From the NCBI GenBank assembly GCA_037501455.1, contig CM074860.1, forward strand, positions 24,635,001 to 24,699,000: a stretch of DNA of 64,000 nucleotides, read 5' to 3'. The translations under genes were made by a program, and so were the position numbers. Position 1 is the stretch's first letter; the number at the start of each line of letters is the position of its first letter. This DNA comes from Lantana camara. Its lineage: Eukaryota > Streptophyta > Magnoliopsida > Lamiales > Verbenaceae. The notes beneath the pieces are model-generated. The model was not told the origin of the DNA. It did not search any database and saw nothing but the letters and a program-made list of their open reading frames with translations. Below, piece by piece: positions 10,203 through 24,743 of the stretch.

Positions 10203-13200
10203 TGTAACAGCCCGAAACAGTACCCCTAAAACCCTAGAATTTTCCTACATTCCTGAAAGTACTTTTACTATCCAATATTGTGACCAAAAGAATCCTCACA
10301 TTATTTCGAGGATCTTGACACCCTCCGTGAACCATAATTCCCATCCTAACTCTAGTAGCATAAAAAATCGGCAAAACCCTAGCTTATAGTTCGATCGTAA
10401 ATAACTCTTTACTCATCTACCTTTCGATATTCAATATTATAACCAAAACGATCCTTGAACTATTTTTTGAATTTTCATGCATTTACCAAAACTCGATTCT
10501 GCCCATAGCATATTTTATAAATATTTTCCCTTTTAAAAATTGTCATTTTATTCTAAACAATTAGCTTTCATTCAATATTCGAAATTTTAAATAAAACGTT
10601 TCTTGAATTTTTCTCTAAAATATGATAATTTTTACAACCTTTAGACTTCGTCATAGCTTCGTTTATATAATTTTCTCATGATTTTCATCATCTTTAATAT
10701 TCATAATTTATAAACGAAAACTCTAAATATTCCACATTTATAATCATAACGAAGCTTATTTTTCACTCATTCTTTCATTAATTTACTACTTCAAGTTTTC
10801 ACTTCTCGACTCTTGAATAAATTTTATACCATTTTATATTTATTTTTAGACCTTCTAGAAAGTTTAAATAAATGGACATATTTTCCCCACATTTCTTATC
10901 TAATTACCAAGCATATGTCTAAAATATAATTCATCCACATTACCTAAGTAGCAACCAAGCATTTGTCTGGGATATGAAGCTTCCACATCTCCCTTAAACT
11001 CTTAGAAATTACAAGGTAAGCCCCTAAATCCCAAGTATAAATCCCCTCCAAGCTCATTTCCAAAACTACACCAAAATCACTCACTTTCTCTCCCTAATTC
11101 GGCCACTCCTCTCTTCTCTAAGGTATGAGTCTTGATCTTTTATTATTTCATGCTTTATATTATGTTCTTAGTATGATAATAACAATAATAACATGCTTAG
11201 ATTTAATTAAATTATGCTTTAGGAATTTATTTTATGAAATATGTGCTATTTATGCTAGTTTAGGAAAAATGTGATAACATATATGCATTTTATTTAATTA
11301 AATGCATGAGTTATGATATGAATATGTGTTTAAATAATTATGATCTTGTTTGATTAAATTCATGTCAAGAATAATTTATTTAGAATTATTTTTCATAGAG
11401 AATTAATAAATGCTGCTATATTATGCTTCAAATTCTATGTTATAAATATGAATATGATCAAGTGTGTTACATACCTTCTTTGAATATTCAAATAGGTTCA
11501 AGAACATGTTCATGTTGTTCTTGAACAATTTTAAGTGCATGTGTGATAGTGTGTGAGTGTGTGTGTTCGATTTTGTGTTATAAGGTGTTTAATTCATCAT
11601 AAGAAATTGAATAGTAAATGTTTTCATTAGTAACTTTGACCTTTGGGTCAACATTTATCATGATAATTTCGAAAATATTATTGAAATAATTATAAAATTA
11701 GTTTTGGATTTTATCCGAATGTTTCAAAAATCGGTAAATTGTGATTATTTTCAAAATATAACCTACATTGTCAAATTAAATTCTAAATTCTATTTCTAAT
11801 GTTATAATGTGATTAATAAATATTTAAGTGGTTAAAGAATTCATGAAACCTGATTAATTACTTAATTTCCCTTAAACGGTTAAAATTATGGTTTACTAGA
11901 AATTCTTTAATGTGCTACAAAATGTGCACCTTATGTGATTTTTTGATTACAATATTATGTACCTCATGTGCTTATTTGACTAAAATAAGGAACCTAGTTC
12001 TAAGCCTATAGTAGTTAATACTTTCAGGCGCACTGGAATCCACATTACAATGTCTGACTACCAGTATAGGTGAGGGTTAAAATGTTTTCAACTGGAATCA
12101 TGCTATACATATGTATCTATATAAAAACTATTTTCAAGCCTGCCTATCATTTTGATTTACTACCCCATATACATATTATTGTACTACAATGTCTCTCTTA
12201 AGGGAAAAATACTTTCATGCCGGAATCAACGTTTTACTAAGACATTATATATTTCAAGTCCACTTTATGAAAACATTGATTCCGGGTTATGCAAGCAAAA
12301 TATTGTTCTTTATTCATGTTATGGGCCCCGGCTGTATCCGTAGAGAGCAATTACCTGGAAGGTATCGGGCCGAGGGTATTGTTGGTGCTGCGGACTGCCA
12401 CCACCTCTTGGTAGTGGTTTAACTGGAGGTTAGTTACTCCACGCCAAGGGATGAGGGAAAGATAGCTGCCTCCCGAATCTAGTTCGTGGTCTCTAGGGTT
12501 TGATTCCCTATTGACATCAAGGAGTAGCGGAGTTATTATCATATTCGTTTTATTGAAGTATCGGAGCCTGATCAGCCCGATACTATTTTACCAATTATTT
12601 AAGGAGTTATGGATGGAGAGGCCTAGCTTGCGGGCATTAATGTTCTTGTTATAAATGGTTCATATTTCTACCAATATTCCATACTACCCCTATCCCTGTT
12701 TTACAATTATTATGAACCGTTTCCTATTTGTTATATCCTATTGTTAATATTTCAGATCAAGATCTTCTTGATCATATATATATATATATATATACATATA
12801 TATACATATATATATATATCAATAAGTTATTATACCCCCCTTCACTTAGTCACTTTGACTAACCCTCTCGCCTATTTTAAAATGCATGATTTCAGGAATC
12901 AATGAACGACAACTAGAGGTATCTTGAAGCATTACAACCATAGGTTGGATCCGATCCTAAGAGTACATTTTCTTGAGCCTACTCTCTGTAGAAACAAACC
13001 ATTTCATACTTTGTCCTTGCATGTCAACCTGTTGTACTCTTTTGCGAACTACTTTGATCAATAATGATAATCCTTGCTCATTGTACGTTATCCTCCCCGT
13101 TCATAGGTAAAGTTGAATCTCTTTATCTTCCGCTGCACTGTGACATATACTCCATTCATATATTATCCTGACCGTTCGCCGTAGTATTTCCTGAATGTTG

Positions 13201-13261
13201 GGTCTAACCTCCACTCAGGGAGTATTGCGGTGCGGGGTTGTAGTGTTGGGGAGGCGCTACA
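10203..13261 (+). mobile_element. Array LTR 2 (complete, 3,059 bp)
   Basis: Starts TGTAACAGCCCG, ends GGCGCTACA. Predicted leader: donor AAG/GTATGA at 11122/11123; acceptor TTTCAG/G at 12027/12028; exon 2 12028-12069; donor TAG/GTGAGG; acceptor ATTTCAG/G at 12895/12896, preceded by the TTAGTC...GACTAA hairpin (12846-12862). Its predicted intron 1 has one hairpin, arms GTTCAAGAACA (11496-11506) and TGTTCTTGAAC (11516-11526), instead of a palindrome cluster. Short frames at 12152-12542 lie in the predicted intron 2 and are not genes. Confidence 0.93.
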
Positions 13262-14031
13262 ATTAAATTGGTATCAGAGCCCCAGGTTGCGGAAATCTGG
13301 GGTTCATGGTTCATAGAGTCTCATAAGTATTCTTAGTGCTTAAATTGTGATCAATCACTGTTGGGGCGGCCGACCAGCATGTGATTTGTTACAATTGTAA
13401 GTACTAAACCCTTCCTCGATCAAGTCGAGTATACAGTCTTAATCCACACCAAATCCCGAGTTCTATCAAATCCTTCAATTATCAAATTCTTGGTAGATTC
13501 AGTTACAAGATCTACATCTCTTTCATCATACTAGTATTCCTAACTCATGGAAGCACTTCACTTATACTTTCTAATTTGTTCAAATCTTAAGTTATTAGAA
13601 TTACTTCAAGATACCAGTAGGAACAAAAACTAACTTATTAATTTCCTGTGCCTTTATATATGTTTTATCTTCGCTAAGGAAGTTGTGTCTGTTAATTGCT
13701 ATTACTTGGAAATTTTAATTTTGTGATCATCTGCACATCATTCTCTACTACCATTCATTATATTATCTCTATAAGGGTGGTTGCAGTTTAAAATTGTCAT
13801 CCCCAAAGTTGTTAAAGGTATGTATTCTAAACACGCCAGTTACTGATCCAGGCGCCATGCATCACTTATGTGCGCATTTAAATTTCTTACTTGAACAATT
13901 ACCTTATGTGATTAAAGTAAGTCCTCCTTTGGAAACCTGTCTTATCACGAATGGAGGATACCAAAATTACTTAAAGTTATTATGAAACATGAGGAGAATC
14001 TGAGGACAGATTCTTTTTAAGGGGGAAGGAT
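13262..14031 (+). mobile_element. Array internal domain 2
   Basis: 770 bases, PBS at 13269-13280 and PPT ending at 14030, essentially identical to internal domain 1. Confidence 0.92.
13794..13985 (+). pseudogene. Gypsy aspartic protease relic, unit 2
   Basis: Same 63-residue frame as unit 1, with no amino-acid change. Confidence 0.6.
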
Positions 14032-17000
14032 TGTAACAGCCCGAAACAGTACCCCTAAAACCCTAGAATTTTCCTACATTCCTGAAAGTACTTTTACTAT
14101 CCAATATTGTGACCAAAAGAATCCTCACATTATTTCGAGGATCTTGACACCCTCCGTGAACCATAATTCCCATCCTAACTCTAGTAGCATAAAAAATCGG
14201 CAAAACCCTAGCTTATAGTTCGATCGTAAATAACTCTTTACTCATCTACCTTTCGATATTCAATATTATAACCAAAACGATCCTTGAACTATTTTTTGAA
14301 TTTTCATGCATTTACCAAAACTCGATTCTGCCCATAGCATATTTTATAAATATTTTCCCTTTTAAAAATTGTCATTTTATTCTAAACAATTAGCTTTCAT
14401 TCAATATTCGAAATTTTAAATAAAACGTTTCTTGAATTTTTCTCTAAAATATGATAATTTTTACAACCTTTAGACTTCGTCATAGCTTCGTTTATATAAT
14501 TTTCTCATGATTTTCATCATCTTTAATATTCATAATTTATAAACGAAAACTCTAAATATTCCACATTTATAATCATAACGAAGCTTATTTTTCACTCATT
14601 CTTTCATTAATTTACTACTTCAAGTTTTCACTTCTCGACTCTTGAATAAATTTTATACCATTTTATATTTATTTTTAGACCTTCTAGAAAGTTTAAATAA
14701 ATGGACATATTTTCCCCACATTTCTTATCTAATTACCAAGCATATGTCTAAAATATAATTCATCCACATTACCTAAGTAGCAACCAAGCATTTGTCTGGG
14801 ATATGAAGCTTCCACATCTCCCTTAAACTCTTAGAAATTACAAGGTAAGCCCCTAAATCCCAAGTATAAATCCCCTCCAAGCTCATTTCCAAAACTACAC
14901 CAAAATCACTCACTTTCTCTCCCTAATTCGGCCACTCCTCTCTTCTCTAAGGTATGAGTCTTGATCTTTTATTATTTCATGCTTTATATTATGTTCTTAG
15001 TATGATAATAACAATAATAACATGCTTAGATTTAATTAAATTATGCTTTAGGAATTTATTTTATGAAATATGTGCTATTTATGCTAGTTTAGGAAAAATG
15101 TGATAACATATATGCATTTTATTTAATTAAATGCATGAGTTATGATATGAATATGTGTTTAAATAATTATGATCTTGTTTGATTAAATTCATGTCAAGAA
15201 TAATTTATTTAGAATTATTTTTCATAGAGAATTAATAAATGCTGCTATATTATGCTTCAAATTCTATGTTATAAATATGAATATGATCAAGTGTGTTACA
15301 TACCTTCTTTGAATATTCAAATAGGTTCAAGAACATGTTCATGTTGTTCTTGAACAATTTTAAGTGCATGTGTGATAGTGTGTGAGTGTGTGTGTTCGAT
15401 TTTGTGTTATAAGGTGTTTAATTCATCATAAGAAATTGAATAGTAAATGTTTTCATTAGTAACTTTGACCTTTGGGTCAACATTTATCATGATAATTTCG
15501 AAAATATTATTGAAATAATTATAAAATTAGTTTTGGATTTTATCCGAATGTTTCAAAAATCGGTAAATTGTGATTATTTTCAAAATATAACCTACATTGT
15601 CAAATTAAATTCTAAATTCTATTTCTAATGTTATAATGTGATTAATAAATATTTAAGTGGTTAAAGAATTCATGAAACCTGATTAATTACTTAATTTCCC
15701 TTAAACGGTTAAAATTATGGTTTACTGGAAATTCTTTAATGTGCTACAAAATGTGCACCTTATGTGATTTTTTGATTAGAATATTATGTACCTCATGTGC
15801 TTATTTGACTAAAATAAGGAACCTAGTTCTAAGCCTATAGTAGTTAATACTTTCAGGCGCACTGGAATCCACATTACAATGTCTGACTACCAGTATAGGT
15901 GAGGGTTAAAATGTTTCCAACTGGAATCAAGCTATACATATGTATCTATATAAAAACTATTTTCAAGCCTGCCTATCATTTTGATTTACTACCCCATATA
16001 CATATTATTGTACTACAATGTCTCTCTTAAGGGAAAAATACTTTCATGCCGGAATCAACGTTTTACTAAGACATTATATATTTCAAGTCCACTTTATGAA
16101 AACATTGATTCCGGGTTATGCAAGCAAAATATTGTTCTTGATTCATGTTATGGGCCCCGGCTGTATCCGTAGAGAGCAATTACCTGGAAGGTATCGGGCC
16201 GAGGGTATTGTTGGTGCTGCGGACTGCCACCACCTCTTGGTAGTGGTTTAACTGGAGGTTAGTTACTCCACGCCAAGGGATGAGGGAAAGATAGCTGCCT
16301 CCCGAATCTAGTTTGTGGTCTCTAGGGTTTGATTCCCTATTGACATCAAGGAGTAGCGGAGTTATTATCATATTCGTTTTATTGAAGTATCGGAGCCTGA
16401 TCAGCCCGATACTATTTTACCAATTATTTAAGGAGTTATGGATGGAGAGGCCTAGCTTGCGGGCATTAATGTTCTTGTTATAAATGGTTCATATTTCTAC
16501 AAATATTCCATACTACCCCTATCCCTGTTTTACAATTATTATGAACCGTTTCCTATTTGTTATATCCTATTGTTAATATTTCAGATCAAGATCTTCTTGA
16601 TCATATACATATATATATATACATATATATACATATACATATATCAATAAGTTATTATACCCCCCTTCACTTAGTCACTTTGACTAACCCTCTCGCCTAT
16701 TTTAAAATGCATGATTTCAGGAATCAATGAACGACAACTAGAGGTATCTTGAAGCACTACAACCATAGGTTGGATCCGATCCTAAGAGTACATTTTGTTG
16801 AGCCTACTCTCTGTAGAAACAAACCATTTCATACTTTGTCCTTGCATGTCAACCTGTTGTACTCTTTTGCGAACTACTTTGATCAATAATGATAATCCTT
16901 GCTCATTGTACGTTATCCTCCCCGTTCATAGGTAAAGTTGAATCTCTTTATCTTCCGCTGCACTGTGACATATACTCCATTCATATATTATCCTGACCGT

Positions 17001-17086
17001 TCGCCGTAGTATTTCCTGAATGTTGGGTCTAACCTCCACTCAGGGAGTATTGCGGTGCGGGGTTGTAGTGTTGGGGAGGCACTACA
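14032..17086 (+). mobile_element. Array LTR 3 (complete, 3,055 bp)
   Basis: Its 5' half matches LTR 2 (GTCTTGATCTTTT; AACAATAATAACATGC). Its 3' end matches LTR 1 (terminal GGCACTACA). It is therefore mosaic relative to its neighbours. Confidence 0.93.
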
Positions 17087-17856
17087 ATTAAATTGGTATC
17101 AGAGCCCCAGGTTGCGGAAATCTGGGGTTCATGGTTCATAGAGTCTCATAAGTATTCTTAGTGCTTAAATTGTGATCAATCACTGTTGGGGCGGCCGACC
17201 AGCATGTGATTTGTTACAATTGTAAGTACTAAACCCTTCCTCGATCAAGTCGAGTATACAGTCTTAATCCACACCAAATCCCGAGTTCTATCAAATCCTT
17301 CAATTATCAAATTCTTGGTAGATTCAGTTACAAGATCTACATCTCTTTCATCATACTAGTATTCCTAACTCATGGAAGCACTTCACTTATACTTTCTAAT
17401 TTGTTCAAATCTTAAGTTATTAGAATTACTTCAAGATACCAGTAGGAACAAAAACTAACTTATTAATTTCCTGTGCCTTTATATATGTTTTATCTTCGCT
17501 AAGGAAGTTGTGTCTGTTAATTGCTATTACTTGGAAATTTTAATTTTGTGATCATCTGCACATCATTCTCTACTACCATTCATTATATTATCTCTATAAG
17601 GGTGGTTGCAGTTTAAAATTGTCATCCCCAAAGTTGTTAAAGGTATGTATTCTAAACACGCCAGTTACTGATCCAGGCGCCATGCATCACTTATGTGCGC
17701 ATTTAAATTTCTTACTTGAACAATTACCTTATGTGATTAAAGTAAGTCCTCCTTTGGAAACCTGTCTTATCACGAATGGAGGATACCAAAATTACTTAAA
17801 GTTATTATGAAACATGAGGAGAATCTGAGGACAGATTCTTTTTAAGGGGGAAGGAT
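17087..17856 (+). mobile_element. Array internal domain 3
   Basis: 770 bases between LTR 3 and LTR 4, with the same PBS and PPT. Confidence 0.92.
17619..17810 (+). pseudogene. Gypsy aspartic protease relic, unit 3
   Basis: Identical protein frame to the other four units. Confidence 0.6.
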
Positions 17857-20800
17857 TGTAACAGCCCGAAACAGTACCCCTAAAACCCTAGAATTTTCCT
17901 ACATTCCTGAAAGTACTTTTACTATCCAATATTGTGACCAAAAGAATCCTCACATTATTTCGAGGATCTTGACACCCTCCGTGAACCATAATTCCCATCC
18001 TAACTCTAGTAGCATAAAAAATCGGCAAAACCCTAGCTTATAGTTCGATCGTAAATAACTCTTTACTCATCTACCTTTCGATATTCAATATTATAACCAA
18101 AACGATCCTTGAACTATTTTTTGAATTTTCATGCATTTACCAAAACTCGATTCTGCCCATAGCATATTTTATAAATATTTTCCCTTTTAAAAATTGTCAT
18201 TTTATTCTAAACAATTAGCTTTCATTCAATATTCGAAATTTTAAATAAAACGTTTCTTGAATTTTTCTCTAAAATATGATAATTTTTACAACCTTTAGAC
18301 TTCGTCATAGCTTCGTTTATATAATTTTCTCATGATTTTCATCATCTTTAATATTCATAATTTATAAACGAAAACTCTAAATATTCCACATTTATAATCA
18401 TAACGAAGCTTATTTTTCACTCATTCTTTCATTAATTTACTACTTCAAGTTTTCACTTCTCGACTCTTGAATAAATTTTATACCATTTTATATTTATTTT
18501 TAGACCTTCTAGAAAGTTTAAATAAATGGACATATTTTCCCCACATTTCCTATCTAATTACCAAGCATATGTCTAAAATATAATTCATCCACATTACCTA
18601 AGTAGCAACCAAGCATTTGTCTAGGATATGAAGCTTCCACATCTCCCTTAAACTCTTAGAAATTGCAAGGTAAGCCCCTAAATCCCAAGTATAAATCCCC
18701 TCCAAGCTCATTTCCAAAACTACACCAAAATCACTCACTTTCTCTCCCTAGTTCGGCCATTCCTCTCTTCTCTAAGGTATGAGTCTTGTTCTTTTATTAT
18801 TTCATGCTTTATATTATGTTCTTAGTATGATAATAACAATAATAACATGCTTAGATTTAATTAAATTATGCTTTAGGAATTTATTTTATGAAATATGTGC
18901 TATTTATGCTAGTTTAGGAAAAATGTGATAACATATATGCATTTTATTTAATTAAATGCATGAGTTATGATATGAATATGTGTTTAAATAATTATGATCT
19001 TGTTTGATTAAATTCATGTCAAGAATAATTTATTTAGAATTATTTTTCATAGAGAATTAATAAATGCTGCTATATTATGCTTCAAATTCTATGTTATAAA
19101 TATGAATATGATCAAGTGTGTTACATACCTTCTTTGAATATTCAAATAGGTTCAAGAACATGTTCATGTTGTTCTTGAACAATTTTAAGTGCATGTGTGA
19201 TAGTGTGTGAGTGTGTGTGTTCGATTTTGTGTTATAAGGTGTTTAATTCATCATAAGAAATTGAATAGTAAATGTTTTCATTAGTAACTTTGACCTTTGG
19301 GTCAACATTTATCATGATAATTTCGAAAATATTATTGAAATAATTATCAAATTAGTTTTGGATTTTATTCGAATTTTTCAAAAATCGGTAAATTGTGATT
19401 ATTTTCAAAATATAACCTACATTGTCAAATTAAATTCTAGATTCTATTTCTAATGTTATAATGTGATTAATAAATATTTAAGTGGTTAAAGAATTCATGA
19501 AACCTGATTAATTACTTAATTTCCCTTAAACGGTTAAAATTATGGTTTACTGGAAATTCTTTAATGTGCTACAAAATGTGCACCTTATGTGATTTTTTGA
19601 TTAGAATATTATGTACCTCATGTGCTTATTTGACTAAAATAAGGAACCTAGTTCTAAGCCTATAGTAGTTAATACTTTCAGGCGCACTGGAATCCACATT
19701 ACAATGTCTGACTACCAGTATAGGTGAGGGTTAAAATGTTTTCAACTGGAATCATGCTATACATATGTATCTATATAAAAACTATTTTCAAGCCTGCCTA
19801 TCATTTTGATTTACTACCCCATATACATATTATTGTACTACAATGTCTCTCTTAAGGGAAAAATACTTTCATGCCGGAATCAACGTTTTACTAAGACATT
19901 ATATATTTCAAGTCCACTTTATGAAAACATTGATTCCGGGTTATGCAAGCAAAATATTGTTCTTGATTCATGTTATGGGCCCCGGCTGTATCCGTAGAGA
20001 GCAATTACCTGGAAGGTATCGGGCCGAGGGTATTGTTGGTGCTGCGGACTGCCACCACCTCTTGGTAGTGGTTTAACTGGAGGTTAGTTACTCCACGCCA
20101 AGGGATAAGGGAAAGATAGCTGCCTCCCGAATCTAGTTCGTGGTCTCTAGGGTTTGATTCCCTATTGACATCAAGGAGTAGCGGAGTTATTATCATATTC
20201 GTTTTATTGAAGTATCGGAGCCTGATCAGCCCGATACTATTTTACCAATTATTTAAGGAGTTATGGATGGAGAGGCCTAGCTTGCGGGCATTAATGTTCT
20301 TGTTATAAATGGTTCATATTTCTACCAATATTCCATACTACCCCTATCCCTGTTTTACAATTATTATGAACCGTTTCCTATTTGTTATATCCTATTGTTA
20401 ATATTTCAGATCAAGATCTTCTTGATCATATATATATATATATATATACATATATATACATATATATATATATCAATAAGTTATTATACCCCCCTTCACT
20501 TAGTCACTTTGACTAACCCTCTCGCCTATTTTAAAATGCATGATTTCAGGAATCAATGAACGACAACTAGAGGTATCTTGAAGCATTACAACCATAGGTT
20601 GGATCCGATCCTAAGAGTACATTTTCTTGAGCCTACTCTCTGTAGAAACAAACCATTTCATACTTTGTCCTTGCATGTCAACCTGTTGTACTCTTTTGCG
20701 AACTACTTTGATCAATAATGATAATCCTTGCTCATTGTACGTTATCCTCCCCGTTCATAGGTAAAGTTGAATCTCTTTATCTTCCGCTGCACTGTGACAT

Positions 20801-20915
20801 ATACTCCATTCATATATTATCCTGGCCGTTCGCCGTAGTATTTCCTGAATGTTGGGTCTAACCTCCACTCAGGGAGTATTGCGGTGCGGGGTTGTAGTGT
20901 TGGGGAGGCGCTACA
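17857..20915 (+). mobile_element. Array LTR 4 (complete, 3,059 bp)
   Basis: Its 5' half shares CACATTTCCTATC, CTAGGATATG and ATTGCAAGG with LTR 6, not with LTRs 2, 3 or 5. Its 3' end (GCATTACAACC, TTTTCTTGAG, GGCGCTACA) matches LTRs 2 and 5. Confidence 0.93.
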
Positions 20916-21685
20916 ATTAAATTGGTATCAGAGCCCCAGGTTGCGGAAATCTGGGGTTCATGGTTCATAGAGTCTCATAAGTATTCTTAGTGCTTAAATT
21001 GTGATCAATCACTGTTGGGGCGGCCGACCAGCATGTGATTTGTTACAATTGTAAGTACTAAACCCTTCCTCGATCAAGTCGAGTATACAGTCTTAATCCA
21101 CACCAAATCCCGAGTTCTATCAAATCCTTCAATTATCAAATTCTTGGTAGATTCAGTTACAAGATCTACATCTCTTTCATCATACTAGTATTCCTAACTC
21201 ATGGAAGCACTTCACTTATACTTTCTAATTTGTTCAAATCTTAAGTTATTAGAATTACTTCAAGATACCAGTAGGAACAAAAACTAACTTATTAATTTCC
21301 TGTGCCTTTATATATGTTTTATCTTCGCTAAGGAAGTTGTGTCTGTTAATTGCTATTACTTGGAAATTTTAATTTTGTGATCATCTACACATCATTCTCT
21401 ACTACCATTCATTATATTATCTCTATAAGGGTGGTTGCAGTTTAAAATTGTCATCCCCAAAGTTGTTAAAGGTATGTATTCTAAACACGCCAGTTACTGA
21501 TCCAGGCGCCATGCATCACTTATGTGCGCATTTAAATTTCTTACTTGAACAATTACCTTATGTGATTAAAGTAAGTCCTCCTTTGGAAACCTGTCTTATC
21601 ACGAATGGAGGATACCAAAATTACTTAAAGTTATTATGAAACATGAGGAGAATCTGAGGACAGATTCTTTTTAAGGGGGAAGGAT
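20916..21685 (+). mobile_element. Array internal domain 4
   Basis: 770 bases. One visible substitution (ATCTACACATC for ATCTGCACATC near 21386) against the other units. Confidence 0.92.
21448..21639 (+). pseudogene. Gypsy aspartic protease relic, unit 4
   Basis: Identical protein frame to the other four units. Confidence 0.6.
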
Positions 21686-24253
21686 TGTAACAGCCCGAAA
21701 CAGTACCCCTAAAACCCTAGAATTTTCCTACATTCCTGAAAGTACTTTTACTATCCAATATTGTGACCAAAAGAATCCTCACATTATTTCGAGGATCTTG
21801 ACACCCTCCGTGAACCATAATTCCCATCCTAACTCTAGTAGCATAAAAAATCGGCAAAACCCTAGCTTATAGTTCGATCGTAAATAACTCTTTACTCATC
21901 TACCTTTTGATATTCAATATTATAACCAAAACGATCCTTGAACTATTTTTTGAATTTTCATGCATTTACCAAAACTCGATTCTGCCCATAGCATATTTTA
22001 TAAATATTTTCCCTTTTAAAAATTGTCATTTTATTCTAAACAATTAGCTTTCATTCAATATTCGAAATTTTAAATAAAACGTTTCTTGAATTTCTCTCTA
22101 AAATATGATAATTTTTACAACCTTTAGACTTCGTCATAGCTTCGTTTATATAATTTTCTCATGATTTTCATCATCTTTAATATTCATAATTTATAAACGA
22201 AAACTCTAAATATTCCACATTTATAATCATAACGAAGCTTATTTTTCACTCATTCTTTCATTAATTTACTACTTCAAGTTTTCACTTCTCGACTCTTGAA
22301 TAAATTTTATACCATTTTATATTTATTTTTAGACCTTCTAGAAAGTTTAAATAAATGGACATATTTTCCCTACATTTCTTATCTAATTACCAAGCATATG
22401 TCTAAAATATAATTCATCCACATTACCTAAGTAGCAACCAAGCATTTGTCTGGGATATGAAGCTTCCACGTCTCCCTTAAACTCTTAGAAATTACAAGGT
22501 AAGCCCCTAAATCCCAAGTATAAATCCCCTCCAAGCTCATTTCCAAAACTACACCAAAATCACTCACTTTCTCTCCCTAATTCGGCCACTCCTCTCTTCT
22601 CTAAGGTATGAGTCTTGTTCTTTTATTATTTCATGCTTTATATTATGTTCTTAGTATGATAATAATATTAACATGCTTAGATTTAATTAAATTATGCTCT
22701 AGGAATTTATTTTATGAAATATATGCTATTTATGCTAGTTTAGGAAAAATGTGATAACATATATGCATTTTATTTAATTAAATGCATGAGTTATGATATG
22801 AATATGTGTTTAAATAATTATGATCTTGTTTGATTAAATTCATGTCAAGAATAATTTATTTAGAATTATTTTTCATAGAGAATTAATAAATGCTGCTATA
22901 TTATGCTTCGAATTCTATGTTATAAATATGAATATGATCAAGTGTGTTACATACCTTCTTTGAATATTCAAATAGGTTCAAGAACATGTTCATGTTGTTC
23001 TTGAACAATTTTAAGCGCATGTGTGATAGTGTGTGAGTGTGTGTGTTCGATTTTGTGTTATAAGGTGTTTAATTCATCATAAGAAATTGAATAGTAAATG
23101 TTTTCATTAGTAACTTTGACCTTTGGGTCAACATTTATCATGATAATTTCGAAAATATTATTGAAATAATTATAAAATTAGTTTTGGATTTTATCCGAAT
23201 TTTTCAAAAATCGGTAAATTGTGATTATTTTCAAAATATAACCTACATTGTCAAATTAAATTCTAGATTCTATTTCTAATGTTATAATGTGATTAATAAA
23301 TATTTAAGTGGTTAAAGAATTCATGAAACCTGATTAATTACTTAATTTCCCTTAAACGGTTAAAATTATGGTTTACTGGAAATTCTTTAATGTGCTACAA
23401 AATGTGCACCTTATGTGATTTTTTGATTAGAATATTATGTACCTCATGTGCTTATTTGACTAAAATAAGGAACCTAGTTCTAAGCCTATAGTAGTTAATA
23501 CTTTCAGGCGCACTGGAATCCACATTACAATGTCTGACTACCAGTATAGGTGAGGGTTAAAATGTTTTCAACTGGAATCATGCTATACATATGTATCTAT
23601 ATAAAAACTATTTTCAAGCCTGCCTATCATTTTGATTTACTACCCCATATACATATTATTGTACTACAATGTCTCTCTTAAGGGAAAAATACTTTCATGC
23701 CGGAATCAACGTTTTACTAAGACATTATATATTTCAAGTCCACTTTATGAAAACATTGATTCCGGGTTATGCAAGCAAAATATTGTTCTTGATTCATGTT
23801 ATGGGCCCCGGCTGTATCCGTAGAGAGCAATTACCTGGAAGGTATCGGGCCGAGGGTATTGTTGGTGCTGCGGACTACCACCACCTCTTGGTAGTGGTTT
23901 AACTGGAGGTTAGTTACTCCACGCCAAGGGATGAGGGAAAGATAGCTGCCTCCCGAATCTAGTTCGTGGTCTCTAGGGTTTGATTCCCTATTGACATCAA
24001 GGAGTAGCGGAGTTATTATCATATTCGTTTTATTGAAGTATCGGAGCCTGATCAGCCCGATACTATTTTACCAATTATTTAAGGAGTTATGGATGGAGAG
24101 GCCTAGCTTGCGGGCATTAATGTTCTTGTTATAAATGGTTCATATTTCTACAAATATTCCATACTACCCCTATCCCTGTTTTACAATTATTATGAACCGT
24201 TTCCTATTAGTTATATCCTATTGTTAATATTTCAGATCAAGATCTTCTTGATC

Positions 24254-24284
<31 letters not shown>

Positions 24285-24743
24285 TATACTTATACATATA
24301 TCAATAAGTTATTATACCCCCCTTCACTTAGTCACTTTGACTAACCCTCTCGCCTATTTTAAAATGCATGATTTCAGGAATCAATGAACGACAACTAGAG
24401 GTATCTTGAAGCATTACAACCATAGGTTGGATCCGATCCTAAGAGTACATTTTCTTGAGCCTACTCTCTGTAGAAACAAACCATTTCATACTTTGTCCTT
24501 GCATGTCAACCTGTTGTACTCTTTTGCGAACTACTTTGATCAATAATGATAATCCTTGCTCATTGTACGTTATTCTCCCCGTTCATAGGTAAAGTTGAAT
24601 CTCTTTATCTTCCGCTGCACTGTGACATATACTCCATTCATATATTATCCTGACCGTTCGCCGTAGTATTTCCTGAATGTTGGGTCTAACCTCCACTCAA
24701 GGAGTATTGCGGTGCGGGGTTGTAGTGTTGGGGAGGCGCTACA
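21686..24743 (+). mobile_element. Array LTR 5 (complete, 3,058 bp)
   Basis: Shares the shorter AATAATATTAACATGC variant with LTR 6, where LTRs 2-4 have AACAATAATAACATGC. Shares CTGGGATATG with LTRs 2 and 3. Confidence 0.93.

Noticed and set aside
12152..12542. Overlapping 63-77 codon frames repeated in every array unit
   Set aside because: They lie in the LTR's predicted intron 2, overlap on both strands, have no family motif, and recur only because the DNA repeats.
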